The notes beneath the pieces are model-generated. The model saw nothing but the letters and a program-made list of their open reading frames with translations, did not search any database and had not been told where the DNA came from. The position numbers and the translations under genes are program-made. Positions 47,452 through 61,000 of a DNA stretch of 64,000 bases are shown here, one piece after another. The DNA comes from Pterois miles (Eukaryota; Chordata; Actinopteri; Perciformes; Scorpaenidae), in the NCBI GenBank assembly GCA_947000775.1, contig CAMQGK010000052.1, forward strand, positions 33,138,501 to 33,202,500, given 5' to 3'. Numbering within the stretch: the first letter of the stretch is position 1; each line of letters starts with the position of its first letter.

Positions 47452-50400
47452 GTGTGTGTGTGTGTGTGAGAGATAGAGATACCCTGACATGTCCACCTGC
47501 TGTTGGGTTAGCAGGCTTTATATAGCGCCTCTCACTCAGCTCAGACCCATGTTGTTTCTTTTTAGTACTTCATGTCTATGAGGTCAGAACATATGACAGC
47601 CTTTGGGAGTTTGTGTTTACAAAATGTGGATAAAGGGGTGCTGGCATGCTTGGTGAGGTGGTGCTAAATATTTACAGTGTTTGAGTTCAGCTTAAGGGGT
47701 ACTGAAGAGGGAAATAGTTTATTCAAAATGTCACGCCCACCAAGGATACAGAAACAAGGTGATAGTTCATGGTTAAAAGTCTTTGTTCAATTCTTCAATA
47801 ACATAAGATAAGATGAACCTTTATTAATATAGATAAGCTGCATTAAAAGAATAGTTCAACAATTTGGTGAATGCTAACTCTGTCATGGACATGAAACGTT
47901 ATGGTATGGTGGTAAGGTGTGGTCCGGAAGGCCGTCGCTCTCATCTCCGTGGTCAAATGGGCCGGTGCTACAACTGTAGAGCGCCCATATACTGACATTT
48001 ATGACATTTATGTTAAATGCATTCAAACGGCCCTGTTAGAGCTGACCATGGATGGATAAAGAGAACAGAGCTGACCTTGGAGAAGTTAGAGGAAGTAGAC
48101 ACCTGGGGAACTGTATCTACAAAATACATCTATGGAAATAAGATTGATTGGATTAGAAATATAAAACATTACATGTCCCTTATAAATTAAAAATAATTCC
48201 TCTGATTTGAGAGGGAAATGTCTTTATTCTTTGATATTTGGGTTGTTGGACAAAAAATATAATAATTCCTGACAATGATCCTGATATATTTGAGTTCAGG
48301 ACATCTCTGACTACTTACATGCTGAAAATCGAACATTTTTACTGGATTAATTTAGATATTTTCCAAAGTAAAAGTCCCTAGAAGTGTGTAATTCAACTTT
48401 TTCCCGTGGTCTAGTGTTTAAAAATGTTCACACTAAATTGTAAAATCGAATCGCAATACTTGCAGAATTGTGATAGTATCAGGAGATAGCTGAATCGTCC
48501 CAACCCCACTAAATATGGACCTACCATGACCTGCCAGTTAGCTTAGCTTTGTAGAAAGACTGGAGATGGGGGGAAACAGGTAGCCTGGCTCTGTCTAATA
48601 CACAGTCCACCTACCAGCACCTCTGAAGTGTAAAAATAACAAGTTTCCATTTTATTGGGGGCTATGTGCTAAACTGTTTCTGGGCTGAGACCAGTATCTT
48701 TCTGGAGGACTTGGTCGTCATATATACTGCACAGATGTGAAAGTCTCATCTAACTCAGTAAGAAAGTGACCAAACATATTTCCAAAATGTCGAGCTATTC
48801 CTCTAACGCTGCTTACTGAAGCCACTGAATTTGGCATTGTTTCATTAAGCCACTTTCCTGACCCAGCTGACGTGGACCTCATATAGACATGACAATGTTG
48901 GCATTTGCCCTTCAGCTCCATATATACCCCATGTGTGGCTCACAGACTAAAAGTGAGGCCTGCACATATCCTCAGGTGCCACATGGGCCCCACTATGTTC
49001 CCAACAACAGTATGTGGGACAAGATAGACTGCAGGTGGGACTGTAATGGGTAAAAACTGGGATATGTACTGGATACCACAAGGATTAAACATGGGTACAT
49101 TTCTTAGTTTGGTCATTTGAAGTATTAAATCTAGTTTTTATGGGGAAACAGTGAACAAAAAAGGGTCAAAAAGGTATATATTATCATGGAAAGTGCTGTA
49201 AAACCCCTACTGTATCCAGTGGATAGCCCACTTGGAGTAGCCCACTAGGAGTCAAATGCCAGTCCATCAGTAAACCAAGTGTGCAAGTTTCTCAAAGGAC
49301 ATGTTGGCTTTAACACTGCATGAAGGATCCCAAGCTTGACTATTGTTTTTCCTTTTTGTCCAATCCTTTCCCTCAGCAGAACGAAATCCTGATCAACCAG
49401 CTGAGGGAGATCACTGGCATCCAGGACCCCCAGATTCTCTACAGAGCCTTGAATGTAAGACAGAAGATAAGATAAGATAAGATATTCCTTTATTAGTCCC
49501 ACAGTGGAGAAATTCACAAAGAAGAACCCATCATCAGCTTTTAGGAGACAACTGAAGCTTTTATTTTACTCTGCAAGTACGCAACTGTCTGCTGGGGTCC
49601 GTGTGATGTGAATTTCATCACAAGAGGGTGTATGCGTGGGGTGGATGGCCACGTACCAGCAATTTCCTTGATCTACTGTGCATGTGTGGAGCGCATCCCT
49701 CTAGTCCCGTGAGGGCTTGTAAAGAATATATTATGCTTATCATACAATTCTATGCTGCTTGACAGAAGTACGGTGTCCTTAAACTACACGTCCCATAATG
49801 CATCTCGATTTTGTTACATGCATATTGAAGCGTCTCAATATCACCAGTTTCCGGCAGCAGCGGCGCTCTAGCCGAGTGATGGGGTCGTAAAAAATATGAA
49901 TAGAACCAAAATGTTCAAGAAAAGAAAAGTTGGTGCAGAGGGAAGGAAATTTACTGAGATGGAAAGAGAATCCATGTTAGTGGTTAATGGAGACCAGCCG
50001 GTATGTCACACCACTGTCATCTACCACATGATCTCAGCTGATCAGCTGTTGATCACTAACAGTTTATACGCCACAGACTGAACGTTAGATCAGAGCTCAT
50101 TGATCTGTTAGACTAGAGTTCTGCCCCTCTCAACTCCCACCACAAAGTTAAACTAAGCTAATGGAATAAATTGTGTTTGATAATATTTGTGTGATGTAAA
50201 AAAAGACCTTTGTTATTCACTGGAGAATTATTTTGATCTTGGATGGATGAGTAATGATGAGGGTTTCTGAATATCCTAAATTCATGGGATTTATGTTGTA
50301 AACACATAGAAATGTGAGTGTGTGTCCACATACAGTATTTTTGTGTCTACGTGCTGCAAATATATTATTGCACAAGGCTTAGACTTCTGCTTTCAGAGCT

Positions 50401-53400
50401 AGTAATTAATTGAATTATTACTAAAACTAATAATCAAATGCAGAGGCAATTTTGTAATATGATCAAGAGTAGATATCTTTATATAGTCTTACAATTACAG
50501 CCGGCCCTTTGAGGGCAACCATAATGTTGATGTAGCCCGGGATGAAACGAGTTTGACACCCCTGCTCTACACCCTTACCCTGATAATAGAATCGTGTTTA
50601 CAGGACATTTCAGAAATGATGTTACAGCCAAACTTCCAAGTTCAAGTTTCTTTTTGAGCCTTAGCAGTTGTGGCGTATTAAATGTAAACATTAGCCAGAG
50701 GATGGTGTCAGAGAAGAAGGTGTTTGGTAACTTATATCTACAGGATTTGTCATGTTAAGAGTGTAAATATGTTTCTCCTGTGGAGGACATGAAAGACTGT
50801 GCATCCGTCCCTAGAGCCACACTGCTAGTTGGCTAAAAAACATAGCCCTTGCTGTTCTAGTGTAATTAATGTTAAAGGAACACTCTTTGATTACATTAAA
50901 AGCACCCCCAGGGTGCCTAGTTTCCACCCCAGCACACCACTTATGTTTTGAAACACAACTGCAAACGAAAAAATCCCTAGGAGCTGGAGTTAATAGGAAC
51001 CTCATAAAAGTGATAATTGACAAACAGTACAATAAACAGTCTGGCTGACTGTGGTGCAGGCATCATCCAACCTGTTGTACCAGGGGCAGACAGTGAAACA
51101 GCAGGAGCTCTCAGGTTTGGGAGGGGCACATGCTCTCTGAGTTCGGTACAAAATTAGAAATGTTTGTCTACTGCTGCTTTCTAACACAAAGGGGGTTTAA
51201 TTACTGTGGAGCACATGTTTGTATTATTTTCAAATACTCAGCATTTGTTATGTTTTTGTTTATATTTCATTTTAATTTTGTTCTTGTGGTGTATCGTAAT
51301 CTTCTACATACACTATAATATATTCATTCATTCATTCATCGTCAACCGCTTATCCCGTTAGGGGTCGCGGGGGGCTGGAGCCGATCCCAGCCAGCATTGG
51401 GCGAAGGCGGGGTTCACCCTGGACAGGTCGCCAGTCCATCGCAGGGCCACTATAATATATATAATACAGAATATCTGCCCTCATGTTTTCCTTGTTCCCT
51501 GTCTTCAAGGCCAGTCAGGGTGACATCGGACATGCTGTTGGACTGCTGACAACCCAGTCTGCCGAGGTTCAGGATCCTGGGGAACTACAGGAGTCAGGGA
51601 CCTCTGCGGAGGCCTGGGAGGGCCAGAAAGGTACACGATGCACAAAACAGGCATGCATCTGACTACACTCATTTTAGTGTCAAATCATTTTAATTAAAAA
51701 AAAATAATATTAAGGCTGTAAATCCATTAAAATATTTATGATTAATGGCATAGTTAGGGAGTGGGCAAATACTGTACGCTTGCTTTATGCAATTGTATGT
51801 ATATATTTATTATTGGAAATCAATTTATAACACAAAACAATGACAAATATTGTCCAAAAACCCTCACACGTACTCCCCCAATTTCCCCCTGGGGATCAAT
51901 AAAGTATTTCTGATTCTGATTTTGCATAAAAATACACTCAAATCATAATATGGCAAACTCAAGTCCAATAGGCAACAACAGCTGTCCCATGTCTGTAAAG
52001 GGGAGACTGGTGGGAACCCATAGAACCCATTTTCATTCATATATTTGGAGATCAGAGGTCAAGGGACCCCTTTGAAAATGGCCTTACCAGTTTTCCCACA
52101 TCAAAATTTAGTAAGTTTGGAGAGTTATTGAGCCTCCTTCACGACGAGCAAGTATGATGTGGTTGATTTAGGTGGATTCCTTAGGTTTTATAGTGTCGTC
52201 ACTCTAGCTTTGTAACTGAGCCCGCTACAGCCTACAATTTATAAATTGCTTTAATGCGTTAAAGAAATTTACTTACTTTATGAAGAGTTATGCAATCTGT
52301 GAATGAAACATGGCGTCTTGTTGACACGTTGCTGTCTGATTCTTCAGGACTTCCTAAAGATGAGCTGCAAACGGCTATAGAGCTCAGCCTGCAGGAGTCC
52401 CACAATGCCCAGGAAGAGGAGAGAGAGTTTAACAGGTACAACGCTTCTTTGTTGCTCGTGACAGTGATTTTATTTTTCAATTAACTGCTGACTTGAAGTG
52501 TTGAAAATGGAAACCCTGGATGTGCACACTTTTCTTCTTCTCTGGCTCACGCATTGCCAAGATTTTTAGCAAGATCATTGCACAGCTAAGACAGTCGGTA
52601 AAAATAACTGCCTACAGCTGAATGAAAACACACATACTGTCACAGTAGCTCTGCGGTTGGCGAAGTCAGTAAGTTGGCTGGTCGGTCTGCTACTTTTGAC
52701 ATGACCTTGTTATTGATGATCGTCATCAAGTCACACCTGCAGATCAAAGTTTAGAACCATCCTCTGTGATACCTCAGCACTACTGGATGGATTGGCACAA
52801 CATTTTTGTCATCAATGGTTCCCACACGATGAATGTTATGGACTTTGGTGAACCTCTGATTTTTTTTCTAGCGCCCACACGAGCTTTAAACTTTCTGTTA
52901 AGAGTGAAAGTCGCAGCAGTATTTAGATTTGTCCAATACTTTGCTTTATGACCAAATACCTGTGAAACTATTCACATTCTCAGTAGCTGCACTTGTGTTT
53001 TGAGCTAAAAAAGGGAAACGCTAGCATGATAACACGCTAAACTAGGATGATGTTCATGATAATCATTACCTGCTTAACATCAGCATTTTAATAGTTTCAT
53101 TATGAAGTTCATTCCAGGCTTTTGCTTCTGTCTTGTGACACAGTTTGTGTTTTCCTGAGAGACTTTAGGGGGATTTTACTAGGGAGTCTAACTAAGTCAA
53201 GTCTGAGTTTAATAGAGTCGCCAGTTCAGTGCTTTTAATGTGATGTTCTGCAGGGCTCTGGAGGCCAGCGCCGAGGAGAATGCAGCGAGAATGAAGAGGA
53301 AGAGATGTGAAGCTCAGAGTGAGATGTGCAGCCCCGCAGACTGGATCCGGCAGGACGACTGGCCCGTGGGTATTCGCAATGTTGGCAACACCTGCTGGTT

Positions 53401-54939
53401 CAGTGCCGTCATCCAGGTGAGAGTCAGTCTGTGATTGCTTACATCAAAGTGATGGGGATACACTGACTCATGGGCACAGCACCATGTGTTCGCTTGCTTG
53501 CCTTTTTTTTTCTCCTACCACCTCTGTACACAATAGTAGTTATGTCCTGCATAATGGCAGAAGCATTCTTGGATAAATGTAAAAGCATTCATCATACAGC
53601 TGTACTGTAAACATTTAGCATATACTGTAAAACTTCTGTTAAAGCAGGGTTCCTGCTGGGTCTTTTAAATTAAAAGAAATAAAAATAAAGGCTCTAAAAT
53701 CCAATAACCTGAAGTTAAGTCCTCAAAATGTCTTAAATTCTCACGAAATGTCTTAAATCCAGTTTTTAAATATTCATTAATGTTACATTCATTAATGTTA
53801 CTTTCATTAATGTTACTTTCATTTCAAAAGAAACGCATTAACTTGTTTTTAATGTTTTGTTTTTTGAGCAAGCTATAACAAAACTATAAAGTGGAACCAA
53901 AAGGGAATAGCTGTTCTCCCCGGGCAGAATTTTTATATATACGTATACAGAAAATATTCACATTTAAAGAAGCTGAAATCAAAAGGTTTTTGAGTATTTT
54001 TACTTTTTAAAAATCCTCAAACTAGTTAATCAATTATAAAAATAGTTGCTTAATTTAGTAGTTGACAACTAATTGGTTAATTGTAGCAGCGTACTTTATG
54101 TTCCCCATGAGTTCAGTACCACACATTTTTAAGAGATCTCCCTTCAATCTCACCTTTTCTCTGACTCTAAACCATCCTTATGTAGTTATTAGAAACATCA
54201 GAAAGAAAAGGAAAAGGTGAAGGCATATTTGTATTTGTATATGAGTATTTCTCTGAGCTGCTCATTCTATTACAGCTCCATTCCAGACTATCAGGTGGCT
54301 CGGCAGAAACCGGAGTCCTCATTGAGATGCACGGGCTGTGTGGATAATTAAATAGCGGGCGTTGTGATGATGGAGTGAGCGGTGGACTTCCTAGTATGAG
54401 CCTGAAATGGACAGAGAGTAGACACTGATTGTTTGTCTCTGTTGAACTCAGATATGCCTCCGCATCGATTTAGAAGTCAAACCCCCAAAGGACAGGGGTT
54501 ATTATCTGGGAGTAGGAATGGGAAAATGAGCCAGTGTTGTTTGAATACAAATGCCGTTCAAATGATACCCTTTTTTGTTTGTTTGTTTTTTGCTGGTGTC
54601 AATACTGCTCGTTGCAACTGAAGTGATTGTTGTAGATTCAGCAGAGCCCGACTCTTGATAAAGCAGTCTCCCTTTAAAAAGTAATTATGCTATCAGATTG
54701 AGGCTCAGTGACCACATGATTCAGTTGTCAGCTCATATTCCTTCTATTATCCTTTGTGGTATAAATTACAGTAAAACTGAGATAAGCTGTAATTGAATTT
54801 CCTACTCAAATGGAAATATATATCAAGATATTTTTAAGTGCCCAGATGCTCCACTCACCACCACACATGACACATAAGAGTATCTGACTGGTATTAATGC
54901 ATTTAGTTTGTCATGAGAAACACAAGTAGATTATAACAA

Positions 54940-55025
<86 letters not shown>

Positions 55026-58000
55026 GAGTATTATGTATAAAATAAAATAAAAACTACCAGTAAATTCAGGAAATATGTTTTAAACTATTCTTTCCAAAAG
55101 TTGCTGAGACATTAGTATCTCTTTTGTTATATCCCTGAAGGTTAAAGGCATTATTATTTTATTTGCACCCCGTTTGATTAAAGAAGGCCTATTTACTTCA
55201 ATCTAATTGATTGATAATAGTAAGGTTCTTCATTATCTATGCACTTACAGAAGAAGGTGGGTCTCATTCAGGACGCTCTCAACAAAAAAAAGCTTTTGAT
55301 TACATTGTGTAATTTACAACCAGTGAAATGCTGTTGTTGTTATCCCACTATCTGTGCTGATTTGTACAGTTACTTACAACCATGACTCACTATTTAATAT
55401 TCAGCTTTTTGCCACAATGTGGGAGTAAATTTCACCCTGGGTCCCGTTTTCAAAAACCACCTGAGAGCGAAGATGATAGTAAATCCCTGTGAAGAGTATT
55501 AAAATCCTCCGAAAACTACATAATTTGATGCATTCATAGGAATTATAATTTAGAGAGATTTTTTTCAACTTATCAGACATCACATAAGCTATCATGTCAA
55601 GGTAAAAATATGTACAGATAGATGGAGAATACTGGAAAGAAAAAAAAACAAAAAATGTGTGTGATGGATGAATTATGAGAACTGGATCCAGCATTGGAGA
55701 CGGGGCCTCGCTCATTCCTATGAAAGCTTCTCAGTGGCACCACCCTGACTGCAGGGCTGCATTAATGGTCCTTGTTTTGTTGTCTTGTTGCAGTCACTGT
55801 TCCACCTGCCTGTGTTCAGGAGGCTGGTTCTCAGCTACCATCTGTCTGAACGAATACTGGAGAAGTGTAAGAGCCATTCTGTGAGTACACAGTCGGTCAC
55901 TCTCCCATTGCCTTTTCCAAAACTGATACATTTGTTTGCATATTTTCATTCATGCATGTTCATGTATTTCTTAATGTGTAAATTACCACACTTAAAGGAG
56001 AGAGGTGATGAAGCTAGCGATAGTGTAAAGGAGTTGAAGTTGACTCTGAGCTGGTGTTAACAGGACAAGAGGAACATAGCCTTCATGCAGGAGCTGCGCT
56101 GTCTGTTTGCCCTCATGGTGGGCTCCACTCGCAGATTTGTGGATCCTTCTGCTGCTGTGGAGCTACTGCGAGACGCCTTCAGGACCACCGAGGCCCAACA
56201 GGTACAACACGTGGCATGTGAGAATCACCTGTAGCGATAAACCTGTATTTTAAGTAGGACTCCTGATATTGTCTTTTAAATGCAGTCTTCTGTTTCTTGG
56301 AAGTCGTAGTCTCTTCTTCTTCTGTCTCCTCATTGGGCCTTTTCCACTTTGCAAAGAAGCTCTCCAAAGATGTTTATTTTTTGCAAATTTTGATGCTTGT
56401 GGGCTTCATTTTTGTGGTACCGCATCACGTGACTGAGACGAGCGTCTTGACATGTGTCAAGAGGCAGAGAGGCCCAGACTGATGTATGCAGGTATTTTTC
56501 AAAATAAAATGTCTTTCAGACTCAAAGACGAATATTTTTTTTATCCATCCTTGGACCGGTACCGGTCCGCGGCCCAGTGGTTAGTGACCCCTGCTTTAGA
56601 TAACAGACACTCCACCGTCTGCTGTTATTACAGATGTGGGAACTAACCACAGACACTTCATGGACTCATGCTGGTGCTCTGCTGCAGTTCACAGTCGTTT
56701 GCCGCTGCAGAATGAATATATTGGAAACACTGGAGTGGATATTTGGCGTTATTTTTTAAAACAAGTTTATTCGGGCCTGGTGTGGGTTCCTATTGACTAC
56801 AGTCATAGGAGAAACTCTGCCTGCTTTCAGGGGGTCGACGCTCTGATGAGAGTGTCGCAGCTTCCCCTGGAGATAATCCCCTCTGATCAAACATGCTCGA
56901 TATTTGCAGCTTGTCTCAAATCCTGTCACTGTGAACATGTCAACACTCAGGTGCATGAAATCTGTCGCTACCTGAGTGCCTCCTCTGTATATATTTTTAA
57001 ATTTCGGTTACCACATTGAAAAACTGACCAAGTATTACCTTATTTCTGTTTACCTTGTAGTTTTGCTTCCCCTGTCTGAGGTAGTGATACTTTTGATTCA
57101 AGATTCTTCTTTCTCACAACCATAGTACACGCTCAGCATGCATGGATGTGAAATATCGTTCCCCCAACAACATATAAAAACAGACGAAACACACCATTTA
57201 AAAGAAATCACTAAAGCGCTAAAGCATCATCTGATAATAAATACAATAAATAGATGTCATTAAATTCTTTGTGTAAATTCTTTTGAGAGGATAGAGAGCA
57301 AGAGATTGGGTCTGAACCAACACATGCCTCATTTGTAAACCCACAAACCGACTGTGTCTTGTAATGGGAGACCCCGTGTCTTAAGTGCCTCTGCAGAGTG
57401 CGCATTGATGGGGTGTGAAGAGGGCTATTTTCTTGGCCAGATGTTGAGATGAGGTTCACACTTTGAGAAAAATGGACCTTTGGTTAAGATTTTTTTTTTG
57501 TGTCAAGCTACTGTTTCCAAGGTCAAGAATGAGCTCAAGTTGATTCTGGGACTCTATCCTTTAATACTACAACTACACAGCTGGTCTAATCCCATCTGAT
57601 CTTGTGTTTTCATTTCAGGATGTCAGTGAGTTTTCCCACAAACTGCTTGACTGGCTAGAGGATGCATTTCAGCTGGCTGCCAATGAGTAAGTCCCACATA
57701 CAGTACGTGGGACTATTCTTCTTCTCTCTTTGTTTGCTAAATTGCATAAACATAATGTCATGTTTTACTTTCAGTAACGTAGAAGACAAGCAACAAAACC
57801 CCATGGTCCAGCTTTTCTATGGTACCTTTGTGACAGAGAGAAGACATGAGGGTATGAGCTTTGTATCTGTTTTTACCATGGTGATGATCAATATGAATGC
57901 TGCTCACACCTGTGTGGCTTTGCTTAGGTAAGATGCTGTGTAACATCGAGCAGTTTGGCCAGTACCCACTGCAAGTTAACGGCTTCAACAACCTGGACGA

Positions 58001-61000
58001 ATGCCTGGAAGGAGCTATGGTTGAGAAGGAGATCGAGTCACTACATTCAGAGCACAGCGTCACATCTGGCCGAGAGGTGATCAATTTCATCAGCTGACGG
58101 ACTGTAGAATTACTGTGCATACGGTGTTTTATAGTGTTTCTGATGCTTTGCTAAGACATTTTTTTTAAATTTTCTCTTTGTTGCAGAGGTGGTTCAAAAA
58201 GTTACCACCGGTCTTGACATTTGAACTGTCTAGATTTGAATTCAACACCCAGCTCGGTCGTCCTGAAAAGATACACAAGAAACTGGAGTTCCCACAAGTC
58301 ATGTATATGGACAGGTGAGCTTCGTACAGATAACACAATTATAGATGTGCAGGTTCGTTCAGTTTCACGTCTGCAGTAAGAGGACACGCCTGCACCAGTT
58401 TTCACCAGGATTGTCTCACAAACGTTTGCCACTACAAATGAAGAAGGGAAGAAAAATCATGGCTGTTATGTGTCTATTTAAAGTCTTTCACACACGTACT
58501 GATTAATTTGTGCTTTGTCTGATTTTCTGTGTGCAGATATCTTCACAAAAACATTGAGCAGACGCATGAGAGGAGAGGAGAGGTGAAAAAGCTCAAGGAG
58601 CAACTTGCAGCTCTTCAACAGAAACTTGAGTGGTAAGTTACCTCTTAAAGCTTGAGATATGACTCAAAAACCTCCCCAGATTTATCGTTACAAATCTTGT
58701 ACTAATTGTGTCCTCTTTTTATTTGCAGCTACAAAAACTATGGCTCCGGACCTACCAAGTATCCTCTGGCTGACATGCTACAGTTTGTGCTGGAGTTCGC
58801 TACCACCAAGCCTACAAGTATTTCCCCAGCTGAAGACCTGAGACCAGCTTCTCCGACTCCTGCAAGCTGGGACCCCCTCAGTGAATTGATCTCCAACAGG
58901 TTCAGTACACAGACTTTTACTAGCACAGCATAAACTGTGAACTTGTTAATCGTTGTGGTCGAAGAGTGTAATATTTGTCTTTAATGATTTTCTTGCTTCC
59001 CTCAGTGAACCTGGAGACACAGAACCATCGGAGGGACTGGTTTCCAGTGTTTCCAGTTGCCAGCGGACCCCCATATACAAACCCTTCACCCAGTGCAGAC
59101 TCCCCATTGACTGCCCACCACACCCAGCGCCCCACAGCATCACTGAGGAAGAGCTGCACTTTGTTAAGACCTGCCTGCAGCGCTGGAGGACCGAAGTAGA
59201 GAATGACATAAATGGTGTGATTATAATATATGATACACACTAACCTGTGCTTTTAATGCAGGTCTATAGACGTCTTAATGTGCTGTAGCTATCTGAGTGT
59301 TATGGGCTCTTTTTTTGGCTGCTAAATGCTGCCTGCCGTGGCTGGAAACAGGACTGTAGGCTAAGGTGATAACACTCTGTGGGCTTGTCTCTATGAGTGA
59401 CACATTCTACATTCCACATAGTCATTTGATCAATTGTTAATATAATAATATTGACTAGAGCAGTGTTTACATGTCAAATTGGTGAGGGCGGATGGTGCAG
59501 AAAGCGGTCAATCTCGACACTGACATTGCATCGAGTCCTTGACTTGCCAAAGGCTCATCCTCTGCTGAACGTTTTCTCCCACTTGGTTTCACCAAACTGA
59601 TGTTTAAATATGAATAATAATAACTTTATTTATAGGCCGCTTTTCATGCAGCAAATGTAGCCCAAAGTGGTTTACAAAAGAAAATAAAAATGCAACACAT
59701 TCAGGCTTCAATAGTAGGACAGTAGATGCAAAAATATATTAGTGAAAGAGAGAGAATTAGTAAAAGAAAATAAAAAAAAAATAGAGAAATGATTATATAC
59801 ACTGCCTGACTATGATATGCAGGCTGCATCTCAAGTTTTCCCTCATCACCCTGCCAGAGCTCAGTCTGCTGCTGTCACTGAAACATGGACACCGACAGGC
59901 CCATTCAGCTGCCAAGACAAAAAGGAGCATTTCTCATATTTCCCCCAACAGGGTTCCTACAGCTTAAAGCAAGTTCTGACTTTTTAAGGCTTTTTTTTTA
60001 ATATCACTATTTAAATTTAAGACCAATTTTACAAAATTTTTTTCTCTTGTGGCGGATACAAGGGTAGAACAGAACTGGGAAATACCTGCGATTTGTTGGT
60101 GAGTTTTCTTAGAAAATTTGTGTTTTTTGCTCTATGTGAAGAATTAAAGGCCCTGTGAGACAGACAAATATGCTTTTCTAAAAATTCAGAAGAACAAAAG
60201 ATCACTTACCACGATCTCCAGAGCCACAGCAATGTGTTTGGTGAGAATCCAACTGACTAGATTTGTACACATAAAACTAAAATTCATAATAACACACTTA
60301 CTGGATCATTTGTACTAGAGTCTGTATTTATAGGCCACATCCTGTTTAAGGTCTGGATTTGTGCTCAGTTGTATATAAAACCAGGCCCTCCGATGATTAG
60401 AATGCCATTAATTATAAGATAATAGCTTTTCAGCTGTACTTTATAGATGCTCAGAGCATAAATCTCTTAGACCTTTTTCTTAGGGTGTTCCATAATTTTG
60501 GAGCATAACTAAAAAAAAAAAGCTGCACAGCCTTTTTGTTGTGCATCTAATTGTGTGTATTTAAAATCCAAGCAGTAGAAGATCTGAGAGCTCATGAAGT
60601 AAAAGAACCTTAAAATCTATTCTTAAAGATACTGTAGCTAAAACTGGGGTAATATAGTCTCTCTTATAAATGGTCTCTCAAATAAGTGATTCAGGCGAGG
60701 AAAGAATCTTAATGCACCTTGGGACGATCCCACTTCACTGACTGTGACTTCTACCTGTCCCAGGAAATAGATTATCAAGTGAACTGTTGAGTCATATTCC
60801 TCTGAACTGAACCCATCTCTCCCAAATGTTCCCATTATGAGGAACATAATAGGTAAAAGAATAAAAAAAAAAAAAAAGAAATTAATGTCCACATAGCGGT
60901 AGGTGTGCTGTATTAATTTCCGTGTTTTCTGTCTGTGGTTTGTGTTTGTGTTCCAGAGCTAAAGGCCAGTATTGACAGGCTCACTCAGATGCTGGAGGGC

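Noticed and set aside
52150..52185. VVDL-like codons in usp28 intron 3 that could encode the missing SIM
   Set aside because: They lie inside an interspersed repeat shared with intron 16, with no suitable acceptor and donor pair around them.
56636..57019. 127-codon plus-strand ORF in usp28 intron 7
   Set aside because: It is not in phase with flanking exons and has no similarity to USP28. Exon 7 (TTEAQQ) joins exon 8 (DVSEFS) directly, as in the family.
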